A stretch of DNA of 64,000 bases from Euryarchaeota archaeon UBA605 (GCA_002504905.1 DATY01000029.1:1-64000); one strand, 5' to 3'; shown: positions 26,423 through 36,618, counted from the first letter of the stretch. Program-made: numbers and translations. Notes: a model not told the origin generated them from the sequence alone.

Positions 26423-27570
26423 CTATTACGTCTTGATCTAGCTTCTTTACGAATTTTTTCTTCCAATTCTTCACTTGAATAACTCATTTCATCCTTAATT
26501 TCTATCAATTTTTTCTTGAATGTCCTAGATATCTTTTTTGGAATATCTAATTTTAGAAGTACCATTATCGAGCCACGACCATTTCGTGTACGATTACTTG
26601 GTAATCCGCGATTCTTAATTGAAATTGTCTGACTGGGTTTTGAACCTGGAGGAATTTTAATTTTCAACAATTCACCATCTATATGAGGGATTTCTACAGT
26701 GGTACCAAGTACTAAATCAGTGAAACTTAGAGGTAATGCCATTAGTAAATCTGCACCATCTCTTTCAAACCATTCATGTTCTTGAACATCTATTTCTATA
26801 TACAAATGACCTGATTCGCCATTTTCAGATTTGGATGATTCTCCATAGCCTGACATTCTAAGTCTTTGACCACTCTCAATTCCTGGAGGTACGGTAAATT
26901 GGACCTTTTTTGTTTGGTAGGATCGACCATCTCCTCTACAACTAGGGCATGGATTCTGTATAATTCTGCCTTCTCCTTTGCATGACTGACAATCGCTTAC
27001 AACTTGCTGGGTAAATGGCCCCAATCTCTCAATTCTTTGTATTCGACCACGCCCATCACAGGCTGGGCAATCGCGAACATCTTCGATATTTTTTGTTCCG
27101 AGACCATTACAATCTTTACATGTTTTCAAAACATCAAATTCTAATGAATCTTCACAACCGTTCATTAATGCCTCGAACGGAATTGTATGGCTGACAAGTA
27201 AATCCGAACCACGTTGTCGTTTATTTCTTCTAGGACTTGAAGAGCCAAAAATTGAACTGAAAACACTCTCAAAACCTCCTCCGAACAAGTCTTCAACACT
27301 GATATTAACTCCTTGAAAACCTCCGGGACCAAAAGGAGAACCTCCGGGCCCCTCATGACCATAAGTGTCGTATTTTCTTTTTTCAGTTGGATTCGAAAGA
27401 ATAGCATATGCTTCTTGGACTTCTTTAAATTTTAATTCGGATTCGGGGTCATCAGGATTCTTATCGGGATGAAACTTTCTAGCTAAACTACGGAAAGATT
27501 TCTTAATGTCGGACTGACTTGCATCCCTATTGATCTCGAGAATCTCATAATAATCTCTCTTAACTGACAC
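26419..27570 (-). CDS. dnaJ: Molecular chaperone DnaJ
   Basis: A 383-residue type I Hsp40, co-chaperone that stimulates DnaK ATP hydrolysis in the cytosol. The J domain is at 5-70 with HPD at 34-36. A short Gly/Phe region follows (FGPGGFQG, about 78-95). Four CxxCxGxG zinc modules lie at about 150-215 (CKDCNGLG, CPACDGRG, CQSCKGEG, CPSCRGDG). The two C-terminal beta domains include VPPGIESGQRLRMSGYG. Start is GTG, with AGGTGAT a few bases upstream. No dnaK or grpE is adjacent, unlike many archaea that cluster them. Confidence 0.95.
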   Translation of the reverse strand: MSVKRDYYEILEINRDASQSDIKKSFRSLARKFHPDKNPDDPESELKFKEVQEAYAILSNPTEKRKYDTYGHEGPGGSPFGPGGFQGVNISVEDLFGGGFESVFSSIFGSSSPRRNKRQRGSDLLVSHTIPFEALMNGCEDSLEFDVLKTCKDCNGLGTKNIEDVRDCPACDGRGRIQRIERLGPFTQQVVSDCQSCKGEGRIIQNPCPSCRGDGRSYQTKKVQFTVPPGIESGQRLRMSGYGESSKSENGESGHLYIEIDVQEHEWFERDGADLLMALPLSFTDLVLGTTVEIPHIDGELLKIKIPPGSKPSQTISIKNRGLPSNRTRNGRGSIMVLLKLDIPKKISRTFKKKLIEIKDEMSYSSEELEEKIRKEARSRRNS

Positions 27571-27618
27571 TGCATCACCTAGATTTATTTTCTATCGGTC
27601 CTCTTTGAATATTGTCTT

Positions 27619-28374
27619 TTAGGATAAGTATGTACCACATGATGTACAGTAAGGATTATTCGAATTATTTAAAGTCCCACATTCCTTACATGAAATAACT
27701 TTTGGAGTTAATTGAGTTTTAGAAGAAACTTCCCATTGATTATCATCATTTTGTGAATATCCCTTAACCTTAGTTTTATTTTTTATTACTTTCATTTCTT
27801 TCTTTGCTGCCTTGATTCTTTTTTTCTCTAATCTCTTGATAGCAGATTTTTCCAATCTCTTAGAAAAAAATGATTTGGAAGGCTCATTTTGATTTTTTTC
27901 GAAAAGTCCTTCGTCAATTATTGTGCCAATATTTCTATGGTGGGTGACTACTTCAATTTCTTTATCCTCATCTACTTCTTTCTCTGTAGACTCAGCATTC
28001 AGTGAACCAATATTTCCTGACATTTTAGCCTGCATTAAAGCTCCTTTACGTCCTTTGACTTTTACTGAAGCCTGATCTTCAAGTTTTTTGATTGCAATAT
28101 CAGATTTTTCCCACAATCCCCTATCTTCTTCTTTATACGATTTTCGAAGTCTCTTAATTACGGAAGAACGGAGATATTCATGATCCTCTATCACTCTATA
28201 TCTTAAGAACATTATAATTCCAATAATTATAGCAAAAATGTGAATTGTACTTTCAATAATAATATCATTGGAAATTACTTCATTAATAGTTGGTAGGCCA
28301 TAACGCAATGCTACAATACAAAGTGTTGGAGTGAATAATAACGCTCCTGAAATAGTGCTAGAGCGCTCTGCCAT
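27619..28374 (-). CDS. Two-span membrane protein with basic coiled coil and zinc ribbon
   Basis: A 251-residue protein of unknown function. Two hydrophobic helices occur near the N-terminus (about 10-30 and 42-60, TIHIFAIIIGIIMFL), then a long charged and probably coiled-coil region very rich in Lys (SAIKRLEKKRIKAAKKEMK). The end is a zinc-ribbon pair CKECG...CTSCG (about 231-247). The ATG at 28374 is preferred over an upstream in-frame TTG at 28389. The layout suggests a membrane-tethered nucleic-acid or protein binder. It shares its strand with dnaJ, 48 nt away. Confidence 0.7.
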   Translation of the reverse strand: MAERSSTISGALLFTPTLCIVALRYGLPTINEVISNDIIIESTIHIFAIIIGIIMFLRYRVIEDHEYLRSSVIKRLRKSYKEEDRGLWEKSDIAIKKLEDQASVKVKGRKGALMQAKMSGNIGSLNAESTEKEVDEDKEIEVVTHHRNIGTIIDEGLFEKNQNEPSKSFFSKRLEKSAIKRLEKKRIKAAKKEMKVIKNKTKVKGYSQNDDNQWEVSSKTQLTPKVISCKECGTLNNSNNPYCTSCGTYLS

Positions 28375-28468
28375 AACACTTCTAATCAACTATTCAATTT
28401 CAATGATTCGTGTCATTGGGAGATTATTCAAACAGAGAACTCATGACTGTTGAATACAGCGGACAATC

Positions 28469-28987
28469 ATGGAGCCTGAAATTACAATCTCTTCAATTGT
28501 TCAGCCATATGAAGACTTGGAGAAGATTATACAATCGATAAAAATATTTTTTCCTGATTTTAATGCTAAAAAAAATAATGAAAATGATGATTTTCCCACG
28601 AAAAATAATCAAGAAGAAATCCATGGAAAATCATCGAATTTAGAATCTCTACTTAAGCAGATTAGAATACAAAGAATACTGGATACTGCACTCGATGTAA
28701 TGACTATGAATTCTGATTCTGATTCTACCTACTTTTATATTTCAAGACAAGCAGCAATTACGGGAAAAGTCTCATTCGTTGTAGATGAAAAGACGCTTGG
28801 TGGGATGATTAAAATCAATATTAAAGGAGACGATATAGATATTTGGATAGAACAACAAACTTGGCATGAAGGAAGAAACGAAGTACCAAGATTTTCTCAT
28901 GATGAGTTAACAATGAGAAGCGATGGAGAGCCTACTGAATGGTTTGATAAAAGAGGAAAACCCACTATTTATCTTGATGAGGACTAG
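28469..28987 (+). CDS. UPF0201 family protein (predicted RNA-binding)
   Basis: A 172-residue protein matching archaeal UPF0201/DUF54, small conserved proteins of uncertain function thought to bind RNA. The first strand-helix unit EITISSIVQPYEDLEKIIQS lies at 4-23. The hallmark helix IRIQRILDTALDVM is at about 67-80, then STYFYISRQAAITGKVSFV (about 89-107) and GGMIKINIKG. An unusual Asn/Asp-rich insertion (about 33-58) separates the first unit from the helix. The C-terminal 30 residues extend past the family core. It ends inside the 3' end of the convergent C15-Nudix gene (23-nt overlap). Confidence 0.8.
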   Translation: MEPEITISSIVQPYEDLEKIIQSIKIFFPDFNAKKNNENDDFPTKNNQEEIHGKSSNLESLLKQIRIQRILDTALDVMTMNSDSDSTYFYISRQAAITGKVSFVVDEKTLGGMIKINIKGDDIDIWIEQQTWHEGRNEVPRFSHDELTMRSDGEPTEWFDKRGKPTIYLDED

Positions 28988-29966
28988 GTATTCCATCGAT
29001 TAACCATTTTTCTATAATTGGCAAATCTGCAGGTAACCAATTGACATCTAATAATTGATTTTTATTTAGCCATCTTATTTCATCGTGTTCAAGTAACTTG
29101 ATTTTATGTTCCTCGATTATTCCACAATTTAAAATCATTAATTTGACATATTTATCACCATAATCAAAAAATTGCTCTACAATTATTTTTGATGGAGTAA
29201 GATTTATTGAAAGTTCTTCTTTTAGTTCTCTAGATAATGCAATATAGGGATTTTCTCCCGTTTCTACTTTACCACCTGGAAACTCCCACCAAGATGACCA
29301 TGATTTTCCTTCGGGTCGTCTACAAGATAGAATTCTGTGATATTTATCGAATATGAGACCCCCTACCACCTCTAGATATGGTTTTGTCAAACACCGAATT
29401 AGGCGCTCAATAATTTCAATCTGTTCATTGATATCTAGGATTTCTTCAGAAGGTAGATGAACAAAAATAGCCTTGATATTATTATTTAATTTATTATCAT
29501 CAATTAAATTTAGAGTCTTGAAGTATGTTTCGTTGCATACAAAACGTCCAGGATTTGTACTCCACCCTATTCGTTTATCGCCTTTGAATTCTTTATTAAT
29601 TACAATTTCATTTACATTTGTTTGATATCTTCCAATTTTACCAGGAATTATTTCACCATTTGATATACAACGGCCAGAATTGTCATTATGATTCATCATA
29701 TATTCATTATAGGCATACTTCTCAAATTGAATCTTTTTTGTTTTAGATGAAAACCCCAAATGAATTACTATGTCGAAAAAATCTCCATGATTGATACTAT
29801 TTGCAACTAATCCACTTCCCTCTTCATCAACTGTCAATAATTTAGTAGAAATATCAATATTAACAAAATCTATTTCTTTGATAGAAGATAATATCATTTC
29901 AGAAACATTCAGATCATAATCTAAGAACTTAGGATAGCCAGTAACTAACACACGGGGGTTCTTCAT
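28965..29966 (-). CDS. Pyroglutamyl-peptidase-like (C15) domain fused to a Nudix hydrolase
   Basis: A 333-residue two-domain protein. Residues 1-195 match pyrrolidone carboxyl peptidase (family C15), which removes N-terminal pyroglutamate. The start is VLVTGYPKF, and all three catalytic residues are present: Glu82 (IQFEKYAYN), Cys144 (GRFVCNETY) and His170 (IFVHLPS), with spacing like known C15 enzymes. Residues about 198-325 are a MutT-like Nudix domain with a perfect Nudix box, G232-x5-E238-x7-REL-x-EE, and WWEFPGGK before it, suggesting nucleotide pyrophosphohydrolase or 8-oxo-dGTP cleaning. I know of no standard protein with this pairing. The start is the ATG at 29966, which fits C15 N-termini; a longer TTG start at 30008 is less likely. 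Confidence 0.85.
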   Translation of the reverse strand: MKNPRVLVTGYPKFLDYDLNVSEMILSSIKEIDFVNIDISTKLLTVDEEGSGLVANSINHGDFFDIVIHLGFSSKTKKIQFEKYAYNEYMMNHNDNSGRCISNGEIIPGKIGRYQTNVNEIVINKEFKGDKRIGWSTNPGRFVCNETYFKTLNLIDDNKLNNNIKAIFVHLPSEEILDINEQIEIIERLIRCLTKPYLEVVGGLIFDKYHRILSCRRPEGKSWSSWWEFPGGKVETGENPYIALSRELKEELSINLTPSKIIVEQFFDYGDKYVKLMILNCGIIEEHKIKLLEHDEIRWLNKNQLLDVNWLPADLPIIEKWLIDGIPSPHQDK

Positions 29967-30049
29967 GATATTTGCATTAGTAGGAGATAGTTGGTGTTTT
30001 CCATACAATTAATCGCTATCTTCATCATTTAGTTATTCTTAGCACATGC

Positions 30050-30382
30050 ATGGCAGAGGAGCTCATCGTCAATTTTGCTGAAGACGAAGAGATTGAAAAA
30101 TTGAGTAGAATGGGCGTTATTGGAGTAATCTGGAGCGAACTTAGTGGAGGTATTGGCCCATGGGGGACATTAAGGCCATTATTCACAATAATTCTGGCTC
30201 TCGTTCCATTCCTTTTCTTAGGACAACATTTTAACCGCCAACATGAGAAAGCAAATGGTTGGTTTCTGATTCAGTTACCATTACTTTTCACTGTAATCCT
30301 ATGGTTTCTTCTATATATCTGGTCTATTGGAGATGCATTTTTTGTTTCTAGTAGAATTGTAGCGAAAGCAGAAAATGAATAA
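30050..30382 (+). CDS. Small two-span membrane protein, unknown
   Basis: A 110-residue protein. An acidic cytoplasmic-looking start (VNFAEDEEIEKLS) is followed by two hydrophobic helices (about 42-60 and 71-93) joined by a basic loop. No known motif is visible. It stands alone on the plus strand and ends directly against the stop of the gene on the other strand. The ATG at 30050 is the only start near this position, with no clear ribosome binding site. Confidence 0.65.
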   Translation: MAEELIVNFAEDEEIEKLSRMGVIGVIWSELSGGIGPWGTLRPLFTIILALVPFLFLGQHFNRQHEKANGWFLIQLPLLFTVILWFLLYIWSIGDAFFVSSRIVAKAENE

Positions 30383-30853
30383 TCAAAAATTTTCTTCTAA
30401 CTCTAATGGGCTAAATAGATGACCTGGACTTGTCGATTTAGCTAACTGAGTTCTAATGACCCTTTCCCAATCTCTCAATAACATAATTGCGTTAACAAAT
30501 GGTATTTCTGATCCATTGATTATTGTCCTAATAATTGTATCAAAAATATCCATCCTATCTTCATCAATATTTTGCATTAATTTATTGAGAGGGAAATCCT
30601 CAATTTTTGGTATTTTTGTATCCCCTGTAATTGTCCATGGGTCGGTGATTTCGACGGGTAAGGTTTCATTCTCAAAGATTGCCTTTTTTTCTAATTCGTT
30701 GAGTAGAATATTAATATATTTCGAAATAACTAATGCAGATTCAATAATTGGTAAACTATACTGCTTTACAAAATTAGATAAATTTTCTTGAAGAAATAGT
30801 AATTTTTCTTCCATAGAATCTGTAGGAGAAGGCATCTCCCCTTGACTGTCCAT
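30383..30853 (-). CDS. Hypothetical helical protein
   Basis: A 156-residue soluble protein, largely helical by appearance (EEKLLFLQENLSNFVKQY and LPIIESALVISKYINIL). It has no signal peptide, cysteine cluster or recognisable motif. It lies 40 nt downstream of the giant TSP3 gene on the same strand and may share its transcript. Coding is supported by the clean fit between flanking genes and normal composition. Confidence 0.6.
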   Translation of the reverse strand: MDSQGEMPSPTDSMEEKLLFLQENLSNFVKQYSLPIIESALVISKYINILLNELEKKAIFENETLPVEITDPWTITGDTKIPKIEDFPLNKLMQNIDEDRMDIFDTIIRTIINGSEIPFVNAIMLLRDWERVIRTQLAKSTSPGHLFSPLELEENF

Positions 30854-30893
30854 AGTTTACCGAAAGCATATTAGCAAATTAATGCAATGAACA

Positions 30894-33800
30894 TCAGTTA
30901 GTGGTTCTATCATCATATCTAATAGGCGAAGCACTATTTCCCCGGACTCCGTCTAACATGTCATCTTCTATTTCAAAGAAGTCATTTAACCAGTCACCAT
31001 CAGTATCCCAATTTTTAGGGTCAGTTCCGTCAGCGATTTGGTCGCCATCAATATCTAAAATCCACCAACCAAAAACATACTCTCCGAGCCCAATATTTGG
31101 AAAATGGTACTGATCGCCGGCGAATCTATTGTAAGAATCTGCCCATTCACCATTACACAAAGTCTCATCATCAGTAGTATCTAAATATTGATAATCTAAA
31201 TCGTTATCATTTATAATTAATGCAAATAGTTGATCATTATTATTAATTTTATACATTCTGAAATAATTAGAAGTTAGTGCTGATGAACCAGAGCAAGTAC
31301 CTAACAAAGATTCTCTTAACTGCCACCATTCTTCAACATAATTCCCTGAACAATCATTCAATAAAGACTGACGAACTAAGGTTGGCGAGGATAAAGATGC
31401 GTTTACCACCCCATAATATTCTTGGAAATTGTTGTAAGGTTGGTATTCACAGTTCCCCCCTGAACAGTCCCATCCTCCATCATTATCTGCATCTTGACCA
31501 GCGTCATCAGGATCTGTTGCATCGTGAGTGAACCAGACCCAGTTCAATACCGGCCTCGAAATAACATTATTAGAAATCTGAACTGGTTTCAAATTATTAG
31601 CAGATATTTGCTCCCATTGAACCTGAATTTTAAGATAAGACGACCAATTATCGTTAGTTTCATTCCATCCTCTGTAGTATTCATAGAAGTCAGGCATCAT
31701 ATCTCCATCAGTATCATTGTCTAAAGGATTAGTACCATACTTGAAAACTTCTCTACCATCACTTAGATTCATGTCCTGAATGTAGTCAGTAACTACACCA
31801 TTGGTAAAAACTGGCTTCATTACCATTGAATCATCGTCCGAGTCTGAATCTAATGGTAGTGTCCCATTTTCATATTCCATAATATTGCTAAAGAATAATG
31901 GAAGTACCCCATTATTAATTTGTTCTTCAATATTTGAGGGTGTAAACTGCCTATTATCCCATTTACCTTGGGTAGCAGGGATATCTACCCACTGCCTATC
32001 ATACCAACCATCTTCATCAGGATCATAATTAACATCAAGTGGATTAATAGGATTCATTGACCATCGATAGTCATTAACTGGCAAATATTGCCCATATATA
32101 GAAAAACAATATTCCCAACCATCTGGCATTCCGTCATTATCAGAATCGGAATTTGTAGGGTCACTAATTCCAGCTAAACTAATATTGAAGTTATCTGGAT
32201 TATTCTGATTAATCAATCCGGACCTTTCAAATGAAGCAGTAGATTTTGTAGAGAAGGTCACATACAACTGACTGAATGCTAATGAATAACTCATAGATTT
32301 TTCATCCATATATGCATTTACTGTATCAGCACCATATGAAACCAGTCCAGTACCATTAGGAATACTATCAATTGCTAATTTCTTACCATATATTCTTGAT
32401 TCAAACTCTGCCAAGTTATTGAAAGATTCTGATGGAGAGATAATGCCATCTCCATTACAATCATATGAGTCTTCGTCACTATCAACAGAAATATCTGTCC
32501 CCGTAAGTAGATTCATTTCCCAACGATTTTCTTCGAGATTCCATTCAGTGAACCAATATTCATAACCATCACTCATCCCATCTCTGTCTGTATCTTCTGT
32601 TGTTGGATCTGAAACCCCAAATAGTGCCTTTAGCAGAGGTTTTGCAGTAGCCCCACCTTGCCAATCCGTAAATTGTTGAAGCGCAAGTTGAGCACGACCT
32701 TCTTTATTGAATAGAATCCTGTAAACTCTATTCTCAGCCTCAGAAGGATCGAGATACTCAGCCTCTTCCCAAAGACGAGGAGCATCCGGTGGAGAAAGAC
32801 CTCCATTGAATGGATTATTTAGGGTTAAATTAAGTTCGACTTGATCTGAGATCCCATCATTATCTGAATCATAATTACCATCGTTAGGCACGAGAGGATT
32901 TAGAGTCCAGACCTCATCAGTAGAATTCCATCTTGTGAAAATTAATTCCATGCCATCTAGCAATCCGTCTGAATCTGTATCAGGATTATTTGGATCTGCA
33001 GTCAGACCTGTGAGATTAATCTGTTCAGGACTCAAAAATGAACCGAAAGAACTGGAAGACTCTGCTGACAACCAAGGATTAGGAAGATATTCTCCCCCAA
33101 AGTAAAGAAGATAAAATTGAGGAACAGTAATTAAAGAATCAATCTCAGATAAATTACTGGAAATAACATTGTATTCCTCCCAGTTATTCATTCCATCGCC
33201 ATCGGGATCTCCAATACGGTCATTTTCATTAACAGGATTGAGTGTCCAAGAACTATCGAAAAGACTCCATCTTGCATGATAAAACTCCCAACCGTCTGGC
33301 ATCCCATCAAGATCCGAATCAGAACTTAATGGATTACCTGAACCAATATCTATTTCAGAGGTTGCATTGATTAAATTATTGTAATTGTTACTTGCATATT
33401 TTCCAAAAGATCCTCCGGCAAAGTTTTCCCATGTATCATTAAATAATAAAGTAGTAAAATTTTCAGGAAATAAAATACCATTATTGGTAGAATCAGAAAA
33501 AATTAGTTCAGATTTCCAATGGAATTCCATCCAATTAACAAGACTCTCTTCTAATTCCAAAATACCATTATGATTTATGTCATATCCATCACCATCTGGG
33601 TTGTTCAGTGCATCAGAACCATTCAATGGATTTATTCCAGCAGCATCTACAGACCATGAGCAAGAATATCTCGCCTCCCATCCATCAGGTAATGAATCTC
33701 CATCAGAGTCTACATTATTTGGATCGGTTGCAGTCCAATTAGATGCAGCTTCTGAACTTTCACCATGTGAAGGAAGTCCCTCATTAATAACAGTTTGAAG

Positions 33801-36614
33801 TAGGTTAGACCATTTGTATTCACAGAGATTGGAAAGTCCATCATTATCTGCATCATCATATGCATCATTAGGATTTCTTGGGTCTAATGTCCAAAGATTG
33901 CCTCCGTTATAGACATCTCCAATCCACCTTCTATTCTCAATTTCCCAGCCATCGGGCATTCCATCCCCATCTGAGTCTGTATCTGTAGGGTCAGTGGGGC
34001 CATCAGTTCCTCCACCCGCACCTGAACCTAGCCATCCTTCTAGGTGAACAGAAAGGGCCTCTGAACCAGTTACTTCATCACAAATGTATTCTTGATTCAA
34101 ATAATGACAATCAAAATTAGTTGATTCCGTAAACCAACCCCAATACTCTTCCCCATCAGTTAGTCCATCTCCATCTGTATCTATATTTCTTGGATCTGTT
34201 CCATTAAATCCATTTTCTGAATTAGTAATAAAACGGAATTCATCTAAATTTGTCCAACTCCTATCAATGCCTTCGCCAAATTCAGGATTATAAAGAACCC
34301 CATCTGCATCTGCATCCCTATCTCTATCATATGGGTCTGTTGGATCTAGTCCATGAATAAATTCCCAACCATCAGGCATCCCATCAAGATCCGAATCGGT
34401 TGACTGCGGATCTATAGGCATTATATTCATATAATTGCCAGGAGAAATCCCTGCAAACATAATTATTGATTCTGATGATTCCAATGTCGCCAATGAACTC
34501 ACTAATCCTGGAAGGAATGTTTGATTATCAGACATTCCAGTGACTCCTTGATAACCTCCTTCAAGAACCCATGTTCCATCTTTAGAACCGACAACAACTT
34601 GATTGTCAAATGTATGAATAGAATGAACATCGTTCGATCCTGAAAGCCAATTTTCTTGGTTCCACATTCTTTCAGAATTAAATGCAGCAACTGGTATTGA
34701 AATCAATTTATCGACATCGATCAAATGTAGACCACCAGCGGTTCCAATCCATACACCAGTAATCAATTCAAAATTTCCTGATGAATCTTTAGGACCTGCT
34801 GCTTGAAGAACATTAACTATTGCAGATTTAGAAACATTCAATAAATCTGCTTTTTGGACGAAATTTTCTGCATTTTCCCTATTAAATACCCACCAAGGAG
34901 TCCCCACAGAATCTGAACCATCTGTAGTATTCCAAGCCATCAATCCTCCATCAGTACCTATCAATAGTAAAGGTCCACGGCCATCCATTTCCATGTGTAT
35001 TGCAGTATTCACATTAGCAGCATTATTAGACAATATCTCAGATACTGAATCAAGATAAACTAGAGAATTTATTTTATCTCCCGATATTGATGCTGTCCAT
35101 ACATCTTGATTGGAGAATATCATTAGATCTAGATTTTCACTACCCGTTTTTAGTATAACCATCTCGTTCATTGAACCCGCGGAAATACTAGAATCCGAAT
35201 CCTCAAAAGTCGATGAGTCAATTTGTGGAACTCCATTCTGCATCTCCGCAATCGATATACCCTGATTAGTCAATAGTATCAAGTAATTTGTATCATCCTT
35301 GGACCATTCCATCATTGAATTCAAAACTACACCTGATGGCAAATCTATCATAGTAGAAACTTGATTAAATGGATCCAAAATAGTTAGACCGTATTCTGAA
35401 CCTACAATTAATCTATCTCTTTGATTATCAGAGATTATAGTGTGTACTGCAGCATCAACTAATTGTGGAGAGGTAGACTGATCATATGTCAAGAAACTAC
35501 CATCAGAGTTAGATAAATCAATACTTCTAAGCCCAGGAGTAACTGAAACTCCCTGGTCGTAGAAAATCATGTATTCTTCATAATTACTGAAGGATTCACC
35601 CCAACTAGATGTAGCTACTGAAGTATCCGGGATGATATATCCGTCTCTATCAAGATCCCAACCATCAGAGTCTGAATCGAGAATTGCATCACTAGCATTT
35701 CTTGGATCGAGACCATAATGTACTTCCCAACCATCTGGAATTCCATCTCCTGGAACAGCTAACCCTACAGAGATAATTTCTGCCCATGAATAATAATCTG
35801 AATCTGATTCTGTCGGATCACTTCCCAGCCATCCATCTCCAGTTTCTCTCTCAACAGAGTCCTGACAAGATTCAGAATCTAACAGATTAATTTCACCGAA
35901 ACACCATAATCCATCCCTCTCAGTCACCCAGTCTTCTGGGGTGCCGAAAAGATACTCCTCAGAATTTGTATATTTCTCTGTATCATCAATAATTCCGTTA
36001 CGATCCACATCAAAACCATCTCCACATCCAAATGTAAAGTCAGTGCATCGATCTATATCTTCCCACATGTCACTAGAATCTAATGGATCAAACCAAAGAC
36101 AAGTCCATGCATTCGTTGTATTGAGATAACCAAGTCCGCCTTCAGTACACATGTATATTTCATACCCATCAGGAAGCCCATCACCATCAGTATCTGCCAC
36201 TCTGGGATCTAGCCATTCCCTCATACCTGACTCGGTTAATTCTCCAGGCTTACCAGTTAAAGAAACTCTATCTGTAAAACATCTATCCAATGTGTAAGGC
36301 CAACAATACTCAAGAAGAGCACTCGCTCCATCTCTATCATGATCCGACATATTATCAGTACCATTTCTTGAGTCGAGACCAGATATGCTAAGTATTTCAG
36401 ATCCTAGATCAAGGATAATATCTTCTCCAAATAAAATTTCTTCATGGAAATCAGGAATTTTATCGCCATCTTCATCAGTTACTGGAGGGCCTCCTCCTAT
36501 TGCTTCACCTGGGTCAACATTTTCAACAGGTGCTTGAGGTCTAGTTTGGGAAACGAAGGCTAAACTTGATAGAATTAGGACTGTCATTAGAAGTGCTGTT
36601 TGTTTACGCCTCAC
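30894..36614 (-). CDS. Giant secreted protein with TSP3 calcium repeats and beta-propeller
   Basis: A 1906-residue exported protein. A signal peptide (about 1-27) is followed by at least twelve thrombospondin type 3-like acidic motifs, such as DTDGDGLPDG and DSDLDGMPDGWE, spread along the chain and expected to bind calcium. Residues about 365-735 look like a beta-propeller similar to two-component-regulator or WD-type blades (DRLIVGSEYGLTILD, GPLLLIGTDGG, IGTAGGLHLID). The second half alternates TSP3 motifs with 100-150 residue spacers carrying W-x-L-N-P segments. There is no C-terminal membrane helix, so it is probably secreted or held non-covalently at the surface. The start is GTG with GAGGTGA four bases upstream. 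Likely an adhesin or binding protein; the ligand is unknown. Confidence 0.85.
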   Translation of the reverse strand: MRRKQTALLMTVLILSSLAFVSQTRPQAPVENVDPGEAIGGGPPVTDEDGDKIPDFHEEILFGEDIILDLGSEILSISGLDSRNGTDNMSDHDRDGASALLEYCWPYTLDRCFTDRVSLTGKPGELTESGMREWLDPRVADTDGDGLPDGYEIYMCTEGGLGYLNTTNAWTCLWFDPLDSSDMWEDIDRCTDFTFGCGDGFDVDRNGIIDDTEKYTNSEEYLFGTPEDWVTERDGLWCFGEINLLDSESCQDSVERETGDGWLGSDPTESDSDYYSWAEIISVGLAVPGDGIPDGWEVHYGLDPRNASDAILDSDSDGWDLDRDGYIIPDTSVATSSWGESFSNYEEYMIFYDQGVSVTPGLRSIDLSNSDGSFLTYDQSTSPQLVDAAVHTIISDNQRDRLIVGSEYGLTILDPFNQVSTMIDLPSGVVLNSMMEWSKDDTNYLILLTNQGISIAEMQNGVPQIDSSTFEDSDSSISAGSMNEMVILKTGSENLDLMIFSNQDVWTASISGDKINSLVYLDSVSEILSNNAANVNTAIHMEMDGRGPLLLIGTDGGLMAWNTTDGSDSVGTPWWVFNRENAENFVQKADLLNVSKSAIVNVLQAAGPKDSSGNFELITGVWIGTAGGLHLIDVDKLISIPVAAFNSERMWNQENWLSGSNDVHSIHTFDNQVVVGSKDGTWVLEGGYQGVTGMSDNQTFLPGLVSSLATLESSESIIMFAGISPGNYMNIMPIDPQSTDSDLDGMPDGWEFIHGLDPTDPYDRDRDADADGVLYNPEFGEGIDRSWTNLDEFRFITNSENGFNGTDPRNIDTDGDGLTDGEEYWGWFTESTNFDCHYLNQEYICDEVTGSEALSVHLEGWLGSGAGGGTDGPTDPTDTDSDGDGMPDGWEIENRRWIGDVYNGGNLWTLDPRNPNDAYDDADNDGLSNLCEYKWSNLLQTVINEGLPSHGESSEAASNWTATDPNNVDSDGDSLPDGWEARYSCSWSVDAAGINPLNGSDALNNPDGDGYDINHNGILELEESLVNWMEFHWKSELIFSDSTNNGILFPENFTTLLFNDTWENFAGGSFGKYASNNYNNLINATSEIDIGSGNPLSSDSDLDGMPDGWEFYHARWSLFDSSWTLNPVNENDRIGDPDGDGMNNWEEYNVISSNLSEIDSLITVPQFYLLYFGGEYLPNPWLSAESSSSFGSFLSPEQINLTGLTADPNNPDTDSDGLLDGMELIFTRWNSTDEVWTLNPLVPNDGNYDSDNDGISDQVELNLTLNNPFNGGLSPPDAPRLWEEAEYLDPSEAENRVYRILFNKEGRAQLALQQFTDWQGGATAKPLLKALFGVSDPTTEDTDRDGMSDGYEYWFTEWNLEENRWEMNLLTGTDISVDSDEDSYDCNGDGIISPSESFNNLAEFESRIYGKKLAIDSIPNGTGLVSYGADTVNAYMDEKSMSYSLAFSQLYVTFSTKSTASFERSGLINQNNPDNFNISLAGISDPTNSDSDNDGMPDGWEYCFSIYGQYLPVNDYRWSMNPINPLDVNYDPDEDGWYDRQWVDIPATQGKWDNRQFTPSNIEEQINNGVLPLFFSNIMEYENGTLPLDSDSDDDSMVMKPVFTNGVVTDYIQDMNLSDGREVFKYGTNPLDNDTDGDMMPDFYEYYRGWNETNDNWSSYLKIQVQWEQISANNLKPVQISNNVISRPVLNWVWFTHDATDPDDAGQDADNDGGWDCSGGNCEYQPYNNFQEYYGVVNASLSSPTLVRQSLLNDCSGNYVEEWWQLRESLLGTCSGSSALTSNYFRMYKINNNDQLFALIINDNDLDYQYLDTTDDETLCNGEWADSYNRFAGDQYHFPNIGLGEYVFGWWILDIDGDQIADGTDPKNWDTDGDWLNDFFEIEDDMLDGVRGNSASPIRYDDRTTN

Positions 36615-36618
36615 GCTA

